This document shows, one piece after another, positions 6,942 to 12,929 of a stretch of DNA of 13,715 bases. A program made the position numbers and the translations under genes. Under the pieces are notes generated by a model. It did not search any database and was not told the DNA's origin. It saw only the letters and a program-made list of their open reading frames with translations. Source of the stretch: Chloroflexota bacterium (GTDB lineage: Bacteria > Chloroflexota > Anaerolineae > Caldilineales > Caldilineaceae); the NCBI GenBank assembly GCA_003577005.1, contig QEUW01000191.1:1-13715 (forward strand), given 5' to 3'. Within the stretch, counting starts at the first letter, position 1; each line of letters opens with the position of its first letter.

Positions 6942-7967
6942 ATGCAAGCACTAGTCTGGGAAGGCCCGCGCCAGATGAACCTGCGCGAGACACCCACGCC
7001 CCAGCCGGCGCGGGAAGAAGTGTTGATTCGCGTCGCCTATTCGGGCATCTGCGGGTCGGAACTGGGCGGTTACCTGGGGCATAACTCGCTGCGCAAACCG
7101 CCGCTGATCATGGGGCATGAGTTTGCCGGTGAAATTGTGGCGTTGGGCGAACAGGCGGCTGCCGTCAAACCAGAACTGGCGGTGGGGCAGCGCGTCACCG
7201 CCAATCCGCTCATCAGCCCACCGTGGTCGAAGGCGGCGCTCAAGGGGCGGCACAACCTGACCCTGCCGCGCAACATTATCGGCATCCACCGGCCCGGCAG
7301 CTATGCCGAGTATGTCACGGCGCCGGCGCAGAATGTCTACCCGCTGCCAGAGGGAATGAGTCTGGAGCACGCCGCGCTCACCGAACCGCTGGGCTGTGCG
7401 CTGCGGGCGGCCAGGCTCGCGGGCGCCACGGCCACGGATCGCGTGCTCATCACCGGGCTGGGACCGATTGGGCTGCTGACCTTGCAGGTGGTAAAGGCCT
7501 TTGGCGTGCGCACGATCTTTGCTACGGACACCGACGCCGACCGCCGCGCCATCGGCGAACACTTTGGCGCACAGATCCTCAACCCCAAAACCGATAACGT
7601 CGTGGCAACAGTCCAGGAGGCGACCGGCGGTGAGGGTATCGACGCGGCCATCGACGCAGTCGGCGCCAATGCCACCCGCCGCGAGTGCATCGAGGCCGTA
7701 ACGCCAGGTGGACGCGTCATCTTTACTGGACTGCACGAAGAAGAAAGCCCGATCCAGGCCAACTACATTATCCGCAACGAGATCACCATCCAGGGGAGCT
7801 TTGCCTATACGCCGCTCGATTTTGAACACGCTTTCGACTGGCTGGCGCAGGGGCGCATCGAGATCGACCCGTGGCTGCTCAAGGCCCCGCTGGGCGAAGG
7901 CGGCGCCATGTTCGAGAAGCTGTTGAGCAACCCCGGCCCGGTAGCAAAGATCCTGCTCGTCTCATGA
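6942..7967 (+). CDS. Medium-chain (zinc-type) alcohol/polyol dehydrogenase lacking the structural-zinc cysteines
   Basis: 341-residue NAD(P)-dependent oxidoreductase of the MDR family, closest in feel to sorbitol/galactitol-1-phosphate/butanediol dehydrogenases. Catalytic-zinc residues are present: Cys37 in GICGSELGG, the GHE motif His59-Glu60, and Glu148 in TEPLG. The nucleotide-binding motif is GLGPIG (172-177), with Asp196 after the second strand favouring NAD. The loop that normally holds four structural-zinc cysteines (NPLISCGxCxxCxxGRHNLC in relatives) here reads NPLISPPWSKAALKGRHNLT. The four cysteine positions are Pro93, Ser96, Ala99 and Thr107, while flanking residues are conserved. 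This points to specific loss, not misalignment. The AGGAGA eight bases upstream supports the start. The last codons overlap the permease ATG by four bases, so the two products are probably made together, with an imported sugar or polyol as the likely substrate. Confidence 0.88.
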   Translation: MQALVWEGPRQMNLRETPTPQPAREEVLIRVAYSGICGSELGGYLGHNSLRKPPLIMGHEFAGEIVALGEQAAAVKPELAVGQRVTANPLISPPWSKAALKGRHNLTLPRNIIGIHRPGSYAEYVTAPAQNVYPLPEGMSLEHAALTEPLGCALRAARLAGATATDRVLITGLGPIGLLTLQVVKAFGVRTIFATDTDADRRAIGEHFGAQILNPKTDNVVATVQEATGGEGIDAAIDAVGANATRRECIEAVTPGGRVIFTGLHEEESPIQANYIIRNEITIQGSFAYTPLDFEHAFDWLAQGRIEIDPWLLKAPLGEGGAMFEKLLSNPGPVAKILLVS

Positions 7968-9160
7968 GCAAGTGGACAGTGGACGGGGTGCTTGGCCTCG
8001 TCGGCTATCTCTTTATCGGCACGGCTGCGGTGTTGCTGCCCTCGGTGATGCCGTCGATCACAGCCGAGTTTGTAGCGACCGGCTTGACGTTGGCTGTGAT
8101 TGGGCTAGTCTTCCCCGCCGGCGCAGTGGGCGGAATTTTGGGGAATCTGCTGGCCGGCGTCGGTTCCGATGCGTTCGGGCGCCGGCGACTGATCTGGGTT
8201 ACGGCGCTGCTGTTGGCTGTATCGCTGGCGCTGGCAGCGACAGCAAGCGTCTGGCTTCTGTTTGTCATCGGCTATGTGGTAGTCAGCACGGCGCAAGGGG
8301 CTTTGTCGACCGGGATCAACGCGCTGGTTGCTGATGCGAATCGCACATCCAGAGCCAGAGCCCTCAATACGCTACACGGCGTTTACGGCGCAGGCGCCGC
8401 GGTTTCGCCGTTGGTCATCGGCTACTTGATCGAGCGTGGGTTGCAGTGGCGCTGGGCGTTGGGCGGAACAGCGCTGATCTGGCTAGTCTATGCTGGGGTT
8501 GCCTACCAGCTTTTTCGCAGCAAGGAGGTGAGCCATCAGGGCGTCAGAGGGCTACAACTCGATCTGGGAATGTTGCGGCACGGTCCCTTTCTCGCGCTCT
8601 TTGTCATTGCATTCGCCTATAACGGCGTCGCAGTCAGCCTGCTGGGCTGGATCGCGGTCATCATGCAGCAATCGGGCGGCTTCTCGCTCTTCTTTTCGGT
8701 CTCGATGATCTCCGTCTTCTATGTGGCGCTGACGATCGGACGCTTTATGTGCGCCGCCTACGCCGAACAGATCGGCTATGCCAAAACCCTGCTGGTGCTG
8801 GCGGTCGGCATTACGCTCACCTATCCGCTTGTCGTCTTTGGGATTCACTCGCTGTTGGTAGTGGCCGGGGTTTTCCTCACCGGGTTGAGCCTTTCGGGGC
8901 TCTTTCCCACGGTGCTGGCCTACGGTATCCGCCGCTATCCCGAACAGGCCGGGACGGTGAGTGGAACGCTCAGCGTGGCGCTCACGCTCGGCTCGATGGC
9001 GCCGCCATTGTGGACCGGAGTCATCGCTACAGCCTGGAGCTTTCAGGCCGCGCTGGCCATCAACTACTTGATGGCCGTACCGCTTATCATCCTGGCGCTC
9101 TATCTGCGGCGCCAGGAATCTATCCCGATCCATGCATCTCTGAGCGAAGAAACTCTCTAA
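7964..9160 (+). CDS. MFS permease, FucP-like sugar transporter branch
   Basis: 398-residue inner-membrane transporter with about 12 hydrophobic helices. The first is around residues 8-30. The loop after the second carries the MFS motif A (GVGSDAFGRRR, 65-75). LNTLHGVYGAGA (134-145) in the fifth-helix region resembles the conserved LN-H-G-GA block of FucP-type and related sugar permeases. A central hydrophilic stretch around 186-206 separates the two six-helix halves. The ATG at 7964 overlaps the dehydrogenase stop (ATGA), a clear sign of translational coupling; the frame is open further upstream but those 31 residues are arginine-rich shadow sequence. The pairing suggests uptake of a sugar or polyol that the dehydrogenase oxidises; the actual substrate is not shown by the sequence. 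Confidence 0.88.
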   Translation: MSKWTVDGVLGLVGYLFIGTAAVLLPSVMPSITAEFVATGLTLAVIGLVFPAGAVGGILGNLLAGVGSDAFGRRRLIWVTALLLAVSLALAATASVWLLFVIGYVVVSTAQGALSTGINALVADANRTSRARALNTLHGVYGAGAAVSPLVIGYLIERGLQWRWALGGTALIWLVYAGVAYQLFRSKEVSHQGVRGLQLDLGMLRHGPFLALFVIAFAYNGVAVSLLGWIAVIMQQSGGFSLFFSVSMISVFYVALTIGRFMCAAYAEQIGYAKTLLVLAVGITLTYPLVVFGIHSLLVVAGVFLTGLSLSGLFPTVLAYGIRRYPEQAGTVSGTLSVALTLGSMAPPLWTGVIATAWSFQAALAINYLMAVPLIILALYLRRQESIPIHASLSEETL

Positions 9161-9182
9161 ATCGTTTTCTGCGCAGGTAGAC

Positions 9183-9210
9183 GTGGATACCACAGGTCAT
9201 TGGCATCCAC
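9183..9210. terminator. Hairpin between convergent genes, possible terminator
   Basis: GTGGATACCA (9183-9192) and TGGCATCCAC (9201-9210) pair at nine of ten positions with an eight-base loop. It sits in the 89-base gap between the permease stop and the stop of the convergent methyltransferase. There is no U-run on either side, so the call rests only on structure and position. Confidence 0.3.
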
Positions 9211-9249
9211 GGACAAGGGCGGACAAGCTGATGCTAGCAATCGAGAGAC

Positions 9250-10131
9250 TCAAGGCTTTCTCAGCACGACAGCAGATTGATAGCCGTCGCTGTGGGGCCG
9301 AATGCCGAGGACCTGGAAATAGCGTCCCCACGCCCGTTGGATATAATCACCGGTAAAGAAGGTGCAAGTCTCATACCAATGTTTGCCATGAATGACTGTT
9401 ATTTCGTGCTTGACTATCTCTGGTAGCGCCAATGCATCTGGCATCCACGGCGGACGCCCATTTTCGAGGAAGAACTGCACCGTATGCTCATCATGGATCG
9501 TGAAGATCGCAACTCCCCCGTGTTGCAACACGCGGTGCATCTCCATGAGCCATAGATCCACGAAGTGCTCCAGATGGGTAAAGACCGAGAGACCATAGAT
9601 GAAACCAAACTTGTTGTCCGCAAATGGCAAGTGGGGATAGGCGGTACAAGTCACAAAGTGAAAGGGTGGGCTCAAATTTTCTTTTGCCCACATAAGCGCG
9701 GCTTCGTCTTGGTCGACCCCCCAAAACTCGACATCCTGGGCTTCACGGGCAAACCATCGTAGCACACGCCCCGTCGCACAGCCCCAATCCATGACGCTGA
9801 CGATATGCTGAAGGGAGATCCCATATTCTTCCATAATTGCTCGTAAGCCGGAGGTAGATACTTCGCCTCCGTGCAGAAATGATTCATCATTGTCTACTGC
9901 GTATCCCATACGCAAATGTGCTGGAGGCAGCGGAAATTGTTCACCAACTGTAGAGGACTTCAACCGAATCGGATCGCGGAAATAGTAGGACCCAGGTTGA
10001 GTTTGCTCCGACGCCGTATATAAGCTTGAAAGTACATCGGCAGGAGTGACCTTAAGAACATTTTTTGGTTCGGTGGGCGGAGTGGCTTTCGACCGTGGCT
10101 GTGTCAGGCGCTTAACGATTGTTGACCACAT
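9250..10131 (-). CDS. Class I SAM-dependent methyltransferase (Methyltransf_11/25-like)
   Basis: 293-residue soluble protein. Motif I is VMDWGCATGRVL (113-124) and the acidic residue ending the second strand is Asp140 in FWGVD. YGLSVFTHLEH followed by HRVLQHGGVAIFTIHDEH are the usual post-motif II and III segments. An N-terminal stretch of about 110 residues precedes the SAM fold and may contribute to substrate binding. Homologous folds act on small molecules, lipids and glycans; the substrate is unknown. The ATG at 10131 has GAGGAG ending six bases upstream, whereas the longer frame to 10206 overlaps the preceding gene. The gene begins 37 bases after the stop of the FAD-[2Fe-2S] gene on the same strand, so they are probably co-transcribed. 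The C-terminus is convergent with the MFS permease. Confidence 0.8.
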   Translation of the reverse strand: MWSTIVKRLTQPRSKATPPTEPKNVLKVTPADVLSSLYTASEQTQPGSYYFRDPIRLKSSTVGEQFPLPPAHLRMGYAVDNDESFLHGGEVSTSGLRAIMEEYGISLQHIVSVMDWGCATGRVLRWFAREAQDVEFWGVDQDEAALMWAKENLSPPFHFVTCTAYPHLPFADNKFGFIYGLSVFTHLEHFVDLWLMEMHRVLQHGGVAIFTIHDEHTVQFFLENGRPPWMPDALALPEIVKHEITVIHGKHWYETCTFFTGDYIQRAWGRYFQVLGIRPHSDGYQSAVVLRKP

Positions 10132-10168
10132 ACAGGTCTCCTCATTTCTGGCTGCTAGGCCCAGTGAC

Positions 10169-11593
10169 CTATGTAGCATCGGTCGCACCCGCCTGCACGA
10201 CGGCATCGAGGATCTTGCGGTAGCCGGTGCAGCGGCAGAGGTTGCCAGTAAGGGCCTCTTGCGCCTCCGTGTGCGTAGGATGGGGCCGCTCTTCGAGCAG
10301 CTTGGCCGCGCTCATGACAAAGCCCGGCGTGCAGTAGCCACACTGGACACCACCGCTCTGGACCAATGCCGTCTGGACCGGATGAAGCTGGCCGGCGGTG
10401 CGCAGCCCTTCGACGGTGACCACTTTGCTCCCTACGGCTCGCTCTGCCGGGACCATACACGCCATTACCGCCATGCCGTCAAGAAAGACGGTGCAGGCGC
10501 CGCATTCGCCCTCAGCGCAGCCCTCCTTCACGCCGGCAAAGCCCGCAGCGCGCAGGCTATCAAGCAGCGTCATGCCGCCTGGAAGGTCGAGGCTCTCCCC
10601 ATTAACAATTGACGATCGACAATTGACAATTGACAATTCTCCCGTGACCGGCCATTTGCCATCCGTCTTGCCCCAGAGCATCACCGGTTGACCCGACCAG
10701 CCGGCGCAGGATTGGCCAGTGGCGATCTGGCGGAGCGCGCGGGCGACCAAGGTTTCGACCATGGCGCGGCGGTAACCGGCGCTGCCACGGATGTCGTCGA
10801 TGGGTTTGGCAGCCTGGCTGGCAAGCCGGGCTGCCTCAGCAATTGATTCATCGGTGAGGCGCTTGCCGCGCAACGATTCCTCTGCCGGTTTGGCGCGGAT
10901 GACCGTTGGGGCCACCGCACCCAAACTGATCCGAGCAAACTTTACTGGTGTGTTGGCATCATCACCTTCAAATTGCACCACCACGGCCACGTTGAGCACG
11001 CTGATCGCCTGGGCACGGCGCAGCCCCAGCTTGATAAATGCGCCGTCCTGCTGGGGCGTCATGGCCCGGAAGGAGATACGCACCAGGACCTCATCGGGGC
11101 GCAGATCCACCTTGCGGAAGTCGAGCATGAAGCGGTCGAGCGCCATGTGGCGATCCCCGCGCGCCGCGCTCCGCACGGTGACGGTGGCGTCCAACGCCAG
11201 CAGGGGCGCGATGGTATCGTTGGCCGGGCTGGCGGTGATCAGATTGCCGGCGACGGTGCCGCGGTTGCGGATCTGCGGCGCACCGACTTCCCAGCAGGCC
11301 CGCACCAGGGGGAAGGCTTTTTCTACAATTAGCGGGCTGGCGACACACTGGTTGTGGGTGACGAGCGGGCCGAGGTGGACCCAACCGTCGGCTTCCCAAA
11401 TCTCGGCCAGGCCAGGGATACGGGTGATGTCAATCAGGCCGGGCGCACCGCCATCCCCGGTCTTACGCACGCCTCGATCCAGTTCGATCAACAGATCCGT
11501 TCCACCGGCGATGATGCGGGCGTTCTCGCCGTGCTCCGCCTTGAGCCGCAGCGCCTCGTCCAATGTCGTGGGTGATTCGTAGAAGTGATACAT
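10169..11593 (-). CDS. Fused FAD-binding plus [2Fe-2S] subunit of a molybdenum hydroxylase (xanthine dehydrogenase / CO dehydrogenase-like)
   Basis: 474 residues. Residues 1-290 are the FAD domain of molybdopterin dehydrogenases: RIIAGGTDLL (27-36), QIRNRGTVAGNL (107-118) and the C-terminal CO-dehydrogenase flavoprotein-like region. Residues 330-474 are a complete two-cluster ferredoxin subunit: Cys359/364/367/379 in the GCAEGECGACT block, and Cys418/421/453/455 in QCGYCTPG and LCRCTGYRK. The protein should pass electrons from a molybdopterin subunit via both clusters to FAD. That catalytic subunit is absent from the window. The order FAD then [2Fe-2S] is reversed relative to XdhA and eukaryotic xanthine dehydrogenase, and the linker (about 318-331) is encoded by a heptanucleotide repeat. 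ATG 11593 is chosen because the fold starts with MYHFYESPTT; a TTG at 11614 would add seven residues. A TATGAT at 11619-11614 could be the -10 box. Confidence 0.88.
   Translation of the reverse strand: MYHFYESPTTLDEALRLKAEHGENARIIAGGTDLLIELDRGVRKTGDGGAPGLIDITRIPGLAEIWEADGWVHLGPLVTHNQCVASPLIVEKAFPLVRACWEVGAPQIRNRGTVAGNLITASPANDTIAPLLALDATVTVRSAARGDRHMALDRFMLDFRKVDLRPDEVLVRISFRAMTPQQDGAFIKLGLRRAQAISVLNVAVVVQFEGDDANTPVKFARISLGAVAPTVIRAKPAEESLRGKRLTDESIAEAARLASQAAKPIDDIRGSAGYRRAMVETLVARALRQIATGQSCAGWSGQPVMLWGKTDGKWPVTGELSIVNCRSSIVNGESLDLPGGMTLLDSLRAAGFAGVKEGCAEGECGACTVFLDGMAVMACMVPAERAVGSKVVTVEGLRTAGQLHPVQTALVQSGGVQCGYCTPGFVMSAAKLLEERPHPTHTEAQEALTGNLCRCTGYRKILDAVVQAGATDAT
10605..10639 (+). repeat. 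Five tandem 7-bp units (ACAATTG) inside the FAD-[2Fe-2S] gene
   Basis: Units ACAATTG, ACGATCG, ACAATTG, ACAATTG and ACAATTC occupy 10605-10611, 10612-10618, 10619-10625, 10626-10632 and 10633-10639. On the coding (minus) strand they encode the interdomain linker ELSIVNCRSSIVN. Because 35 is not a multiple of three, gain or loss of a single unit would shift the reading frame before the iron-sulfur domain. The unit core CAATTG is itself palindromic. Confidence 0.85.
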
Positions 11594-11626
11594 GGTGGTT
11601 GCCTGAGTTGCCAATCATAAAGGCAG

Positions 11627-11744
11627 GTTCACAGAGCACACAGAGATACACAGAGTGTGGCGCTGTGTATCCATCATACCAGGCACAGCGCGCACAGAGG
11701 ATTTTCTTTCGCTCTGATCTCCGCGTCTTTCTTGTGCGCGCTGT
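11627..11744 (+). repeat. CACAGAG-type dispersed intergenic repeat, copy C, with two hairpins
   Basis: It starts GTTCACAGAGCACACAGAG (11627-11645), which matches copy A at 17 of 19 bases. It contains a nine-base-pair hairpin, GATACACAG (11645-11653) with CTGTGTATC (11663-11671). It also has a perfect 12-base inverted repeat, ACAGCGCGCACA (11685-11696) with TGTGCGCGCTGT (11733-11744), around a 36-base loop. It fills the gap between the DUF3891 gene and the FAD-[2Fe-2S] gene, where it could terminate or process the upstream transcript. Confidence 0.65.
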
Positions 11745-11780
11745 CTTCGCAAAGCGGGTGCATAGCGCCAACCTGCTGTT

Positions 11781-12572
11781 CTACCCTGGCGCGACTCGCC
11801 AGGACAGCCGGCGATAGGGCGCCTCGGCCAGCGCTGCGTGATAGTCTGCTGCGGTGGGAAACGTGCGTTGTTTCAACAGCTTGCCGTGGATGTTCACCTC
11901 GAAGGTTTCCACCCTAAAGGGCCACGGGGTGAAGGTGATCGTCTGCCCATCGTGGCGCATGACGATCGACGTGTACGCGCCCTGGAAATCGACCGGGCAT
12001 CTGGCCAGCGTCCGTTCTGTCGCCCAGGGGATGATCACTTGCAAGCTGGCGCTGTCGCCAAATTTGAGCAGCCAGGTGTTGGCTTCAAGTACTTCGTTGC
12101 GGAGGGCTGGCGCGTAGATTGGATCATCGCCGAACTGCTCGCGCACAGTGGCGGCCAGTTGTGCCTGTTCGCGGATAAATTCCTCGGTACGGTGTCGTGC
12201 TTCTGCCGGCAAGACGGCGCTAGCCAGGTCACTCTCATAGAGCAGAACGGCGTGCCGGCTCAACATCAACGCCGCGTACGGGTGTTGTGCGTAAAGCCGG
12301 GCAATGCCGCGCCGCCACAGTTGTAACTTGGCGTTCAGGTCGGACTCGTGCAGAAAATCTTCGGGATAGCCGTCCTCGCGCAGCTTGGGCTGCAGCTCCC
12401 ATTCATACCAGCCGTTGTCATGTTGGGCAATGCCGAGCATCACCGCAGCATAGGGTTCGGGGCGGACAAAGTCATGGTTGCCCCAGTGACGGCAGAGTTC
12501 CCCGGCCATGAGCGCGTGGGTCGTCTGGTGGATACAGAGCAACTGGCCGCTGGGCAGTTCGCGGATGATCAT
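11781..12572 (-). CDS. DUF3891 family protein
   Basis: 263 residues with the hallmarks of DUF3891, a family without an established function: the MI-R---G opening, IHQTTHALMAGELCRHWG (14-31), AQHDNGWYEWE (49-59) and the following proline/glycine segment around GYPEDF. Conserved-looking polar residues are His15, His19, His29, His51-Asp52, His97 and His107 in a mostly helical context. The His...His-Asp...His spacing is reminiscent of metal-dependent HD-type hydrolases, but this is my inference. No signal peptide or membrane segment is visible, so the protein is probably cytoplasmic. The ATG at 12572 is the first in frame, with GAAGA five bases upstream as a modest ribosome site. It lies upstream of the FAD-[2Fe-2S] gene on the same strand, but a repeat-filled gap of 187 bases argues against simple co-transcription. 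Confidence 0.75.
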   Translation of the reverse strand: MIIRELPSGQLLCIHQTTHALMAGELCRHWGNHDFVRPEPYAAVMLGIAQHDNGWYEWELQPKLREDGYPEDFLHESDLNAKLQLWRRGIARLYAQHPYAALMLSRHAVLLYESDLASAVLPAEARHRTEEFIREQAQLAATVREQFGDDPIYAPALRNEVLEANTWLLKFGDSASLQVIIPWATERTLARCPVDFQGAYTSIVMRHDGQTITFTPWPFRVETFEVNIHGKLLKQRTFPTAADYHAALAEAPYRRLSWRVAPG

Positions 12573-12929
12573 GGAATCTTCACACTCCCTGAGCTAGACA
12601 AGGTAGAACCAAAAGCGGAACATGGAGTCCACTAAGTTTTTTCTCTGTACAGTAGGAGGTATATGTACTGACAAATGAAGTTCGGTCATGCAATCCAGGT
12701 GCAACGTACTTGCCAAAGCGCGTCGCACCTCCTGACTCGCTACCCAACTTGATGTGTCAATACAGGTACACTCTAAACGCACCGGCCTCTTGCAGGGTCT
12801 TCAGATCCTTTTTGGCCATGTCCTTACGGATATGGTGCATCGATTGGATGAAGTTGTCAAGCCTGACATGAATCAATAGGGGATTCAAATTATCTAATGG
12901 CAGACGTAGAGTGCATTTTTATGGTTGAC
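12573..12929. other. 357-base gap without a confident gene
   Basis: This stretch separates the TPR gene stop from the DUF3891 start, both on the minus strand. It is lower in G+C than the flanking genes. The longest suggestive frame on the minus strand is a 27-codon ORF (12840-12757, MHHIRKDMAKKDLKTLQEAG onward), open without a start for about 25 codons further upstream. Its composition looks protein-like, but I recognise no family. CTGTACAG is an eight-base palindrome near 12645-12652. TTGACA occurs on the minus strand at 12860-12855 and 12760-12755 without a matching -10 at normal spacing. I see no tRNA, terminator or insertion sequence. Confidence 0.4.

Noticed and set aside
6697..6993. 99-residue N-terminal extension of the small methyltransferase
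   Set aside because: The extra sequence is encoded by repeat copy B and overlaps the divergent operon start. The methyltransferase fold is complete from the ATG at 6696.
6951..7829. Long minus-strand open frame (292 codons) opposite the dehydrogenase
   Set aside because: It is a codon-bias shadow of the plus-strand gene, whose MDR motifs, ribosome site and operon overlap are clear. The antisense product has no recognisable motif.
10605..10639. CRISPR-like repeat array
   Set aside because: The units are 7 bases, directly adjacent without spacers, and lie in a coding region.
10791..11582. Plus-strand open frame of 263 codons opposite the FAD domain
   Set aside because: Its composition is dominated by Ser/Arg/Ala and no domain is visible, while the minus strand encodes conserved FAD-domain motifs throughout.
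2764..11593. Purine catabolism cluster (xanthine dehydrogenase-like subunit plus allantoate amidohydrolase-like enzyme)
   Set aside because: The two genes are about 6 kb apart on opposite strands with unrelated genes between them. Neither has a secure substrate and the catalytic molybdenum subunit is missing.
12594..12782. 62-codon minus-strand ORF as a real gene
   Set aside because: It needs a GTG start without a ribosome site, has no recognisable motif and lies in a gap with no other coding evidence.
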